This document shows positions 1 through 9,461 of a DNA stretch of 54,297 nt, in pieces. Position 1 is the first letter of the stretch. Every line of letters begins with the position of its first letter. This DNA is from Byssochlamys sp. IMV 00236 (lineage: Eukaryota; Ascomycota; Eurotiomycetes; Eurotiales; Thermoascaceae), in assembly GCA_001931875.2 (NCBI GenBank), contig MSJH02000120.1, forward strand, positions 1 to 54,297, written 5' to 3'. The notes under the pieces are model-generated. The model did not search any database, had not been told where the DNA came from, and saw only the letters and a list, made by a program, of their open reading frames with translations. The translations under genes were made by a program, and so were the position numbers.

Positions 1-1085
1 TTTTTTTTTTTTTTTTTTTACTCTTGATCGCAAGGGTTTTTTCTTATTATTTAGATAGTTATATATGACATCTTGGAGCGGCGTTACTCTCCAGAAGTGT
101 ATACTGTTGATAAAATATAACAAAAGAGCAAAAAATCTACCTTCAGTGAGCTTGTAACAGAAATGTAGATAGGGTTAGCATATCGCTATTGGAAAGAGAA
201 AGGCTAAAGATAAGGTGTAATTTACGTTTTATGAATTTAATACTCTGTCCTCGGATACTTTGCACGTATTTGAACATTTTTACGTGTTTGAGCATGCTGA
301 ACAAGAAATGTCGTATAAATCCTACATTTATTAAACAAACTACTAACAACATAGCTAAGCCTATGTAATGTAATCATTGGACTCAAATTACACTGCCTCA
401 GGAACATAGCTACCAACGTACTGCCTATTGCATATCATCCAATAGGAAGTCAAGAAAACGGTACGTTTCCTAGCAACAAAAAATTCATGCAGCAGTTTCA
501 ACTCTGGACCACCCTTTTTTATCTTTCAAGGTCACAGATGTAAACAGATATAAAAAGTATAAAAGAAGGTCTCTTTTCACTGTTTTTTTTTTCTCAAGCT
601 TTTCCGGCTTGCTTGAATCTTTATGATGCTTGAGGAAGTAGGTAGACTTTCTCTCAGAAGGGAGGGATTAGCTTATTACAATTTTTATAAAGTTACTTCG
701 GTGACTAACCTTTATTACTTCGGAAACGCTGCCCCTTGTGATTGTGGGTACAATGCAACAGGGAGAGCTATAAACTAATGTAAATGAAAAAAATAAAATA
801 AATCCACCTACTGACACTAGCTTTCAAATCCAAAGCGGGAGACGTTTTTACCTTAGTTTTATTACCATCCTTCAACGTTCACACTGCGTCGTACCTTGTA
901 ACACCGTGGAAATTGGTATTAAAACGATAGGGGTAAAACGTCCTAAAAACTTTGCAACTATTAGTAACTAAGTTTGTGGCAATATACACTATGAAATAAA
1001 GCTTCCTTATCAAAATATACTTTTTTTTTGGCTAGTAAAAATAAATAAAAAGCCTTAAAATAAGTTGACTTTTCTTTGAGATCAT
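1..1085. other. AT-rich intergenic region
   Basis: No supported gene. The window opens with a run of 19 T. Short open frames here have no recognisable domains or splice structure. The T-rich stretch just before the F-box gene resembles the T/C-rich leaders of other genes in the window. Confidence 0.5.
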
Positions 1086-1172
1086 ATGATTCTTTTGTTT
1101 GCACAGCCCTCTTTTTTTTTTCTGTCTTTCTTTTCTGTAAAGAAAAAGCCTTTTATTGCTGACAACATAAAA

Positions 1173-2279
1173 ATGCCAAACTGGCGTGAACTTCCTGTTG
1201 AGATTCTGGAAAAAATATTCAATTATGTCAAACAAGATTGGAGATACGAGCCAAGCTGGTTAACACAGTATCAGTTGACTTGTAAAAGTTGGAGTCAGAC
1301 TGCAAGCGAATGTTTGTATGGTGAAATCACGTTTGATAGCGTCACAATAATCGAGAAGTTCATCAAGTGTATACAAAATAGCCATTCAGGATGTTTTACT
1401 AGAACGATAACTTTTTATGGCAACGAAGATGATAGATTTAGAAGGACATTAAAAGACTATATATCAGTATTTTGGAACTTCCCTTCGCAGAAACTTTTTG
1501 AACTCGCCAAAATCTGTCCAAATGTAGATCGCGTTAAAGGCAAGCTTACTGGACGTGATCAATGGCTTGCTCTTGGCACTATTACAACAACATGCTGGCA
1601 AAACATCAAAGAACTCCCTTATCCTACGCGAACTGATTCAGAGGATGATTATGGACTTCCTTATTACATCGATATCGCCGTTGGTTGTCGCCAGACACTG
1701 ACTCATCTGTATTGGCCGCAATATCCCACTTATGCTGCTGCTTTAGCCCCTCAGTTGCCAACCTTTAGCAGCTTGACACACTTGGCTGTAAATGAGGTTT
1801 CTTCTTCAGTTCTCATGGACTATGATGAGATTATTCAGTGTTGCCCAAATTTAACGACTTTAAGCTCAAATTGTATCAGATATGATTGGGGCTTGGGGTT
1901 ACCAGACAACTATTCGAAGAACTACGATATGTCCTCAATACAGCCACACAATAAAGTCAAGGAGCTAGATGTAACACTCCTCTTTCATAAAGATGTCCTT
2001 CGTTATGTTATACACAAGTTTCCCAACCTAGACACTCTCACCTTGAGAATTTGTTATGAAATAGTACTGTTTGATGATTGGATAGCCGATGTAGAAAGTT
2101 ACTTTGCAGAAAATGGAGATGAGCTGATGAAATACCTGACAAGATTTCATGATTACGAATTCTATGCACCAATTGGATCCTCTCTGGTTGAGAACTACAT
2201 AAGATTTACACCCAATGCAGACATCCTAATTCGTGTAGGTTACCCGACTTCAGAGCTTACTCTTTGTAAAACGCAATGA
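1173..2279 (+). CDS. F-box protein, N-terminal part (frame broken at its end)
   Basis: The frame begins with a typical F-box: LPVEILEKIFNYV near residue 6, then QLTCKSWSQTA around residues 30-40. About 310 residues of leucine-rich-repeat-like sequence follow, with patterns such as FPNLDTLTL and CPNLTTLSS. F-box proteins usually bind Skp1 and present substrates to an SCF ubiquitin ligase; that role is inferred from the family. An in-frame upstream ATG at 1086 would add a hydrophobic, T-rich-encoded stretch, so the ATG at 1173, just before the F-box, is preferred. The frame stops at 2279 in an ATGA overlap with a second frame that continues the same kind of protein. I found no GT-AG intron that joins the two in frame, so the gene is either frameshifted or mis-sequenced. 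Confidence 0.75.
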   Translation: MPNWRELPVEILEKIFNYVKQDWRYEPSWLTQYQLTCKSWSQTASECLYGEITFDSVTIIEKFIKCIQNSHSGCFTRTITFYGNEDDRFRRTLKDYISVFWNFPSQKLFELAKICPNVDRVKGKLTGRDQWLALGTITTTCWQNIKELPYPTRTDSEDDYGLPYYIDIAVGCRQTLTHLYWPQYPTYAAALAPQLPTFSSLTHLAVNEVSSSVLMDYDEIIQCCPNLTTLSSNCIRYDWGLGLPDNYSKNYDMSSIQPHNKVKELDVTLLFHKDVLRYVIHKFPNLDTLTLRICYEIVLFDDWIADVESYFAENGDELMKYLTRFHDYEFYAPIGSSLVENYIRFTPNADILIRVGYPTSELTLCKTQ

Positions 2280-2968
2280 ACTTCACATGTGAAAAAGACG
2301 CAAAAGAAGAGAGAGAAAGGCTCAAGCGAGTATTTAATGATTGTTATCAAAACATAAAGAGCTACGGTTTAGAATATTTTGGGAAATCCAATGATGTCAT
2401 AGCATGGATTGAAGATGGTCTCAAAGCGTGTAAAGAGCTGCAGACTTTCCATCTTGACATTGATCGCTTATGCTTACCGTCAAGAGTAGCAATCACAGCA
2501 GGGGTTCCATTAAATTCTTCTGTGAAAACGCTCTCATTAGATGTACAAAAAATAGAGAATGGATCTCTTGCCGCTTATGCATGCTTACTACCAGCATTAC
2601 GCGATCTAACCATCTCATACAGATTCTCCCAAAAGGCGACCAAGTATACAATACAAATGCCAGACACTTCTTTTGACTACTTAAACCTCCAGCTTCATAA
2701 GTGTGAACATTCATGCAGTCATGGCAAAAGCAACTCAGTGAAGCAGGCGATTTTAATAGTTACAACAAAGAAGTCGGGAAAGAAGCAATACCTTATAGAC
2801 ATGACATCAGGAAATGGAGTAATAAGGGAATATAACGAAGCAATAGATAAACCCAATTTTTTAATTATTCTCGATTGTCAGTCTATTGATTACTTTTCTT
2901 TATATATTGATTACGCTCCTTTCTCTATGGTAAAATGCCAGCTTAGAAAGTGTTCTTTATTTTTATAA
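2276..2968 (+). CDS. Probable C-terminal part of the same F-box/LRR gene, -1 frame
   Basis: This frame starts at the ATG overlapping the stop of the preceding F-box frame and runs 230 codons. Its sequence continues the leucine-rich character (ACKELQTFHLDIDRL, SVKTLSLDVQKIENGSL, LLPALRDLTISY) at the point where the upstream frame breaks. The other frame has a stop at 2267-2269, so the shift must lie within about 2267-2279. Together the two parts would be a protein of roughly 600 residues, a common length for Mucorales F-box/LRR proteins. Independent translation of this half cannot be excluded but is less likely. AATAAA-like sequence follows the stop. Confidence 0.6.
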   Translation: MNFTCEKDAKEERERLKRVFNDCYQNIKSYGLEYFGKSNDVIAWIEDGLKACKELQTFHLDIDRLCLPSRVAITAGVPLNSSVKTLSLDVQKIENGSLAAYACLLPALRDLTISYRFSQKATKYTIQMPDTSFDYLNLQLHKCEHSCSHGKSNSVKQAILIVTTKKSGKKQYLIDMTSGNGVIREYNEAIDKPNFLIILDCQSIDYFSLYIDYAPFSMVKCQLRKCSLFL

Positions 2969-3102
2969 TAAATTGAAGGCTGCACTGATAGAGCAATAAA
3001 AGTCTATGGAGCTTATCTAATAGTGCTATTCAATGCATTTATTTATTGTAGTTTAAGTAGCCTTAGGGCCTATACTAAATAAGATATCAAATCAAAATCA
3101 AG

Positions 3103-3486
3103 ATGCATAGCAGCTTAGCAAGTAATGTTCCAATACGTGACAGTGACACCGAAACATCTGTTTCTACAATCAAAAATATATATGATCAAGTTTTAGATTC
3201 ATCGGCCCAATTGTCATCGGATATGTAAGCGTTTGAAATATCAACTCATTCAACACGATTAATAGTTTTATTATTAAAAAGGGTTGGTCATTTAGGATTA
3301 ATTGACTTTAGTTCATCTAGGCTTCGAAATGAACTGGATGAAGAAGAACTAAACGAAATAACCCAAATTGGGGTCCTACCTCCGATCAGTATAACCACAC
3401 ATGTACAAGAGTTGATAAAAGACATTAAAAATATACGTCCAGCTTCAGCTTGCATCCGAGAAATCTTGCATAAAATAGGAAACTGA
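3103..3486 (+). CDS. Small two-exon orphan protein
   Basis: Proposed exons are 3103-3224 and 3282-3486, with a 57-nt GT-AG intron (GTAAGC donor, AAAAG acceptor). The intron removes the in-frame TAA that follows the first exon. The product is about 108 residues, mostly helical and acidic, for example LRNELDEEELNEI and THVQELIKDIKNI. The composition resembles small coiled-coil complex subunits, but I do not recognise a family. Both exons have better codon character than the surrounding DNA. It lies between the F-box gene and the NUDCD1 homologue, all on the plus strand. An unspliced 41-residue peptide is the alternative reading. Confidence 0.5.
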
Positions 3487-3860
3487 TTGAATTTCAATTT
3501 AATATTGTATCATGATGTGGAGTTTATTGGGCTAATGCTACAGATGCTCTCTTGAGGCGCTGCCTGTGCCGTCACTTTACAACTTCATACTACCTAAGCT
3601 AAGGCTGTGCAGTGAATTATCCTGTAAAATATGAATTTATCATAATTACACGTGAGCTAAGTGGTCTTTGTTGATCAAACTGACAATAAAAAGAAGATAA
3701 TAGCAAATCATATTTTCATGTCTAACCAAGTAAATCATACTGACAGCATTAAAATCTCCCTTATTCGACACTGGAAAAGAGCTACAATAATTCTGCCAAT
3801 CAGAAATCATACTGAAACCGAGATTTTTTTTCTTTTTCTTTTTTTTTTTTTTTTTTCATA
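3487..3860. other. Intergenic region with pyrimidine-rich leader
   Basis: No gene seen. The 3' end (about 3825-3856) is an almost pure T tract with a few C, directly before the NUDCD1 start codon, and is probably its 5' leader. Confidence 0.5.
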
Positions 3861-5756
3861 ATGTCAAAAATGACTACACGACTTGCTCATGACTCCAAGA
3901 AAATAAACCCGAAATTCGATGGCTACAAACTTCGTCCATGCTCAGAAATAGCAAATGTCCATCGTACTGAACTTGAGGAAAATGGCATTCAAGTAGAAAA
4001 TATATCTGTCAGAGATCACAGACTGGGATTCAGAGATCTTCAAGCACGTATTCGCCAGAGTCATTTATTTTATGGACACCCTTTAGACGAGAACAGAGCA
4101 GTTGCTTTTTTGGTAGATAAAGAACACCAGCTGAATGCTATTGTGTACAATAAGGTACATAGCGCTTGTTTTTAAAAAAGATCATGCATAAACGCCAACT
4201 TTTTTTATCTTTGATAGAGTACAAAAGAAACACAATTTCATCTTGTAACCCAGCTAATCAAGCCCTTGGGATCTATACCTTCTTTTAGTGAACCGGATAT
4301 ACGAGTACCCATCGAGCCTCAAGCATCATCAGTGGTTGCCGTCAACTCTGAATTACTGTTAGTTTCCAACGGTATTGGCCATATTGAGTTGATTGGAATA
4401 GAGGAAAAGCAAGGAAAAATATTAGGTGCTTCACTAGGCTCTGTTTCTTACACGGGCGCAGGTAATGAAGGGATCGAGCCTGTGCCATGTTATTTGCTGA
4501 CTGCTCGCCAAAAAAGGAATAAAGTGATTGCAGTCTTGTACAGTCGAACGGCATCCAAGAGTACAGAGTTTAATATTGCGACCGTAGAACTGGAAATTCC
4601 TACTACTGAAGACCATATGTCTGACGGCAGTTATAATTTACACTTTAAAGTTCTTCATATACAAACAGGACCTGAAGTTCCTGCTTACTATGCCATTACA
4701 CCTTCTGGAGAGCGCGTTATATTAGGTAGTGAAACCAAGTACAACAGAGTCAAACCAAAGCATGATTCAATTACGGATGAGTCTACAACACCTATGGACA
4801 TGGACGAACCAGTAGTGGACACCAAGGAAGTTACCATGGAAGAAAAGGCACCTTTGTACAAATGGAGTCAGGAAGGACCCGATATAACTGTATGGTTTCA
4901 GATACCTGTACGCACTCCAAAGTCTGCTATTAGCTGTAAATTTATCAGCGACCACCTTAGCCTTATTGTACAAGACACGTCCATTGCCTTTCCATTCCGA
5001 AAACTTTGGAGCACTGTGCGTGCGGATGAATGCGTTTGGACATTGGACAGCGGCAGTGGATTGCTAACATTATTCATGACCAAAACAGATGAGCATACGC
5101 GGTGGCCACAGCTATTTGATAAAGACGATGGTATCTTGGAGACACTATCGCCTAGTGAATTGGCTGAGATCAGAGAAAGACTTGCCAAGTTTACTTCTGA
5201 AGAAGATGAGAGTAACTCCAAGTATGTTAAAGCAGCTCAGCATCCAGCCGCAACGGATATGGATGAAGACATTGACGATGCTGGACAGCCTGTTGTATTT
5301 AGTGTATATGATACCATGGGTAACGAGATTGAAGAATTCTCATCGGGCTCTTATCGCTGGATTGGAAAGTCTTTTGATATGCTTCATAACATTCCTTCTG
5401 TATGCCTTCAGTTGGATGTTGATGGCATTGTGTTTAGGTTTGTTGAAAAACAAGACCACGCTGTCCAAGTTGAGCATGTTGCTACCTTTGGTGCATTTGC
5501 ATTTGTCCAAGCTTCAAAAAGAGATGCAAGATATATACTTCATGACCCATCGTATCATTTTGCTTGTGTGATTGAAAGCACGCGAAATGCTTATATCTAC
5601 TTGCATCATGACGATAAACGAACGACAGAAACGCAAACTCTCGTTGACTTGACACAAGGACAAAGCGCAGACATCATTGGTGCTCAGCTTTTACTAAAAG
5701 ACACTTTGATGATCTTGACTGAATCACAGGTTATTGTTATTGACTTGTCAGAATAA
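3861..5756 (+). CDS. NUDCD1: NudC domain-containing protein 1 homologue
   Basis: Two exons, 3861-4154 and 4218-5756, are joined in phase 0 by a 63-nt GT-AG intron and encode 610 residues, close to the animal protein (about 583). A CS/NudC-type beta-sandwich lies at about residues 309-395, beginning PLYKWSQEGPDITVWFQIP and including ECVWTLDSG, a pattern typical of NudC CS domains. The flanking halves match the beta-propeller-like layout of NUDCD1, including ESTRNAYIYLHHD near the C-terminus. CS-domain proteins of this type act as Hsp90-linked co-chaperones, with NUDCD1 linked to WD40 clients and RNA helicases in animals. That role is transferred from the family. The start ATG directly follows a poly-T leader. 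Confidence 0.85.
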
Positions 5757-5908
5757 AATTTCTCATACTCCAAATCGAGCTTGATGTGATAGTTACACAA
5801 AGCTATCAGGGGGGAAAAGTAATACGCGGGTATTATTAAAGCAGAATTAAATGTGGGGAAACTCTGTGCTTTCCTTTCTTTCTCTACTCTTTTCTCTCTC
5901 TCTTTTTT

Positions 5909-7376
5909 ATGACTTTATTCTTACTAAATAGAACCCGCTTTGTTACAAGAACTTGCACTCAGTTGATCTATCGACGTTCATTCAACACAAGTCGAGCTCA
6001 TTTTCGAAATGTCGAAGCTCCTGCACCTTCTGCCCGTGGGCCCTTAGAGGGTATTAGAATATTGGATCTGACCAGAGTGTTGGGTAAGAATACACAGTTA
6101 TATTCATTTGAGCTAAGTACCTAATGAAACACGCTCATAGCTGGTCCTTACTGTACAATGATGCTTGGTGACTTAGGGTAAGCGTTAAGTAAAAAAAAAA
6201 AAAAAAAAAAAGCAACAGAGTGCATTAACGTCGGGTTGTAGAGCTGACGTGATAAAGGTCGAGAATCCCAATGGTGGTGATGACACGCGGGCGTGGGGGC
6301 CACCATTTGCCACAAACAAGGACTCAAACGATCTCACTCATGGTGAATCTGCGTATTTTCTCTGCGTCAATCGAAACAAAAGATCAGTCACTGTCAACAT
6401 GAAGACAGAAGGCGGCCGTCAGCTAATCTATGATCTTGTAAAGGAAAGTGACGTTCTTGTTGAAAACTATTTGCCTGGAAAGCTCGAACAGCTTGGTCTA
6501 GGCTATAGGCAGCTGAGTGAGATCAATCCAAGGTTGATTTATGCATCTATTACTGGTTACGGTCAAACAGGTCCGTACGCCGACAGACCAGGATATGATG
6601 TTATTATCGAAGCAGAGGGGGGATTAATGCATATCACAGGTGAACCAGAAGGAGCACCCGTCAAGGTGGGTGTGGCCATTACGGATCTGACGACGGGTAT
6701 GTATGCTCATAGCGCTATATTGGCTAGTTTATTGCAGCGCTCTACGACCGGCAAAGGACAGCACATTGATTGCTCACTGCTTGAATCGCAAGTCGCTTCC
6801 TTGGCCAACATAGCCTCTAATTATTTGATTGGCGGCCAAGAAGCCAAACGTATGGGCACCTCGCATCCTTCGATCGTACCATACCAAGTCTTCCCCACCA
6901 GGGATTCCTTCGTCATGATCGGTGCAGGAAATGATGGACAGTTTGCTAAGCTCTGTAAACGCATGGGGCTCACTCATCTTGTGCAGGACAATAGGTTCAA
7001 GACAAATTCTGATCGAGTCAAGAATCGTAAGGAGCTCATTCAATTACTACAAGATCGATTACAGGAAGAAGATAACTGCTATTGGCTTGAAACACTCAAC
7101 GGGGCTGGATTTCCATTTGCACCTATCAACAATATAGAGCAAACATTCCATCATCCTCAGATACTGGCAAGAGGTTTGGTTCATGAAGTAAACCATCCTC
7201 GTGCAGGTAAAATAAGCCTTGTAGGCCCACCTGTAAAATATAGCGATGCAAAGACTAGTATCAGAAGACCACCGCCTCTTCTTGGAGAGCATACAAACGA
7301 AGTGCTTGAACAAATTCTGGGCTATAATAAGGAAAAAATAGAAACCCTTAGAGAGAAAGGCGCCATTGGAGTATAG
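5909..7376 (+). CDS. SUGCT: Mitochondrial class III (CaiB/family III) CoA-transferase, SUGCT-like
   Basis: Exons 5909-6083, 6141-6177 (37 nt) and 6242-7376 give 448 residues. The joints rebuild the conserved motif [23 protein letters not shown]. The N-terminal 35 residues are rich in Arg, Ser and Thr with no acids (LLNRTRFVTRTCTQL), as in a mitochondrial presequence. The catalytic Asp of family III transferases is expected at D219 in VGVAITDLTTGMYA. GYGQTGPYADRPGYD and the NRNKRSV block match SUGCT, which moves CoA from succinyl-CoA to glutarate or related dicarboxylates. The substrate is inferred; other CoA-transferases of the family remain possible. The second intron carries a run of 20 A. 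Confidence 0.85.
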
Positions 7377-7409
7377 ATTTTTATTCAAGGATTAAGAAAT
7401 AAAGTGTTT

Positions 7410-9461
7410 TTAAAATTTAAAACTTGAATGAGGTTTATCATAAGTAGGTGACATCGGCCCAGAACTATTCTGTCCGTATGGATTAGAGTAAGGAGATAAG
7501 CTGGCCTTTCTTGGTCTTTCCACTGCACTTGACGGGACCTTTTGAGATGCATGATATAGAGTGCTCGATTTTGATAGCTTAGGTGCTGGTATAGAATAAA
7601 AGTAGTTGGAATCTGGAGAAACAGTTGTGGACGATTTTGAAGCAGCCATTCTTCGTACAGTCGAAGAACTAACAGGTGGTGTAGGTCTTAACGGGAACCC
7701 ATCTTCCTCATTTGATCTTCTTTGGCCAACAGGTGATGTGGGTTGTGGTGATGTAGTCGAATAGTGTATTGGAAACACAGACGGTGAATCTAGAATAGTA
7801 GGACTAAGTGGAAGCTCGCCATACTGTTGCTGTTGATGTTGATGTTGTTGTTGTTGCTGTTGCTGCTGCTGTTGCATCATCTTCTTTTTGGTGTTAAACA
7901 AAACACGCAAGGCGCGTATTTGAAGTGCCGTTTTGCCTGTTAGGACAGCTGCTTCATAGATCATGCTAGCTGTGTTGATCGTCAAGGCTTGATGTAAGGC
8001 ATGTGTCGAAAGCTCACCAAGACGTGGTATGTTGTAAATTTCGGAAAGTAATAAGAGGCGAACAAGTATCTGGGGTTGGTATTGCTGAGCTGTCACCAAG
8101 TGATCGGTGTATATAAACTGCAAAAAGGCCAACGTAACAGGATAGTTCTCCGGAAACAGTAGGCGTTTAAAACCTGAGGCAGCATGCTCTTTCTCTGCTA
8201 ACACCTCAGTAAAACGTGGCCATCTTAGCAACATAACATTTGAATTGACTGGAATAGAGCGATTGTCTTCTGTGATGATTTCCATATCTGCCATGCTTGG
8301 TTCGCTCAGCATACTTAACCCGAGTTCTTGAGCAACCGGTGCACATGTTTCCTCGGGAAATGTGTAGATACCAAATGCTTCCAAATCCATAACAGCAACG
8401 TGGTTAAAATTGGTCTGACGGTGACTGTAATCCTCCAGTAGATCGCGACCTCTATCGCCAAGGATGACAAGCTGTCTCTTCTTTTCGTATAGGACGCCTT
8501 TATTCCATGAGCCCTGAGCCAACACTGAGCCAGGATCAATTTTGACCCATACTAGATTTGCTAGATTTAGTGCCCAGATGTTGAATGCTTTATACGTTGG
8601 CGTAAGATAGGTTCCTGTCAATATCATGTGATGTCCCAACACATGTCCAGAGGGGAATCTTAGGCCTGGGGGTAGTGAGAACCCAGACATTTCTGCTGAA
8701 TGGTTCTTAAATTCGGCAGCGGGTGGTATTGCTGAAAAGCTCTCAAGGTCTCTAGTAACATCTGTAAAGTTGTAATTTGAATAAATGCAAACAACTGGGG
8801 TATCACTGTCGCTGCCATCCGCCCAAAATGGTGAAGCAGGCATAGAGTTTCTATGTATGCTTGATGGATAAAATGCGATAGATCTATAGGCGCCGTATTG
8901 CTTTGACACTGGTCCTCCACTGACCCAACTACAGGTTGTCATGCAGTATACGTTGATTTCATTGATGTACTGATTTGACATATCCTGACCTCCAATGATA
9001 ACTAATTTATCCTCGGCGAAAACAGATAGATGTGCATATCGTGCCTGAGGTGTATAAAGACTAGGCTGTACTTCAGGATATTTCCAAACCATCAAGTCGA
9101 GGTCAAATAGACAGATATCGTCAAGTGCACATAAGCTTTGAGAGGAACGTTTCGTCGAATAGCTCATACCTCCAAAGACAACCAAATATTTTCCATAGTG
9201 GTTAGTTGAATGAAAATATCTCGGTCGAGGTGGTGGTGGAGAATCTGGTTCGGCAATGTGTCTGGTCCAAACAAGTGCATCAAGATCTAAAAAGTAAAGG
9301 TGATTGGTCATTTGTCGAGACGAGACTAATCTTCCACCAAATACGTATAATCTGTTATTAACAACTGTTGTTGATGCCCCTACCAAAGGAGGTGGAATGT
9401 CGCCTGAAGTTAGCTTAAACTCGGTTGTGAAGCCTGTGATTGTCTGTGTCCCTGAAGTCAT
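7410..9461 (-). CDS. Kelch-repeat and BTB-domain protein with polyglutamine
   Basis: This is an intronless 683-residue frame on the minus strand. Residues 20-330 hold kelch repeats with the usual GG and paired hydrophobic signatures (NNRLYVFGGRL, GKYLVVFGGMSY, EDKLVIIGGQD). A BTB/POZ fold follows at about residues 395-520 (DNRSIPVNSNVMLLRWPRF, AFLQFIYTDHL). After it comes a polyglutamine/His tract and a Ser/Pro-rich tail. The kelch-then-BTB order is like fungal Ral2-type proteins linked to Ras signalling and cell shape. A cullin-3 adaptor role is another option. Its 3' end lies about 30 bases from the convergent CoA-transferase stop, so the transcripts probably overlap. Confidence 0.8.
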   Translation of the reverse strand: MTSGTQTITGFTTEFKLTSGDIPPPLVGASTTVVNNRLYVFGGRLVSSRQMTNHLYFLDLDALVWTRHIAEPDSPPPPRPRYFHSTNHYGKYLVVFGGMSYSTKRSSQSLCALDDICLFDLDLMVWKYPEVQPSLYTPQARYAHLSVFAEDKLVIIGGQDMSNQYINEINVYCMTTCSWVSGGPVSKQYGAYRSIAFYPSSIHRNSMPASPFWADGSDSDTPVVCIYSNYNFTDVTRDLESFSAIPPAAEFKNHSAEMSGFSLPPGLRFPSGHVLGHHMILTGTYLTPTYKAFNIWALNLANLVWVKIDPGSVLAQGSWNKGVLYEKKRQLVILGDRGRDLLEDYSHRQTNFNHVAVMDLEAFGIYTFPEETCAPVAQELGLSMLSEPSMADMEIITEDNRSIPVNSNVMLLRWPRFTEVLAEKEHAASGFKRLLFPENYPVTLAFLQFIYTDHLVTAQQYQPQILVRLLLLSEIYNIPRLGELSTHALHQALTINTASMIYEAAVLTGKTALQIRALRVLFNTKKKMMQQQQQQQQQQHQHQQQQYGELPLSPTILDSPSVFPIHYSTTSPQPTSPVGQRRSNEEDGFPLRPTPPVSSSTVRRMAASKSSTTVSPDSNYFYSIPAPKLSKSSTLYHASQKVPSSAVERPRKASLSPYSNPYGQNSSGPMSPTYDKPHSSFKF
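7824..7876 (-). repeat. Trinucleotide (CAG/CAA) repeat coding polyQ
   Basis: The repeat encodes about ten Gln in a row, then a His/Gln mix, inside the kelch-BTB gene. Mixed CAG and CAA codons suggest an old, partly stabilised repeat. Length variation between isolates is likely. Confidence 0.9.

Noticed and set aside
1086..1172. Upstream in-frame ATG of the F-box gene
   Set aside because: The added residues are encoded by a T-rich leader and are hydrophobic without F-box similarity. The ATG at 1173 directly precedes the F-box.
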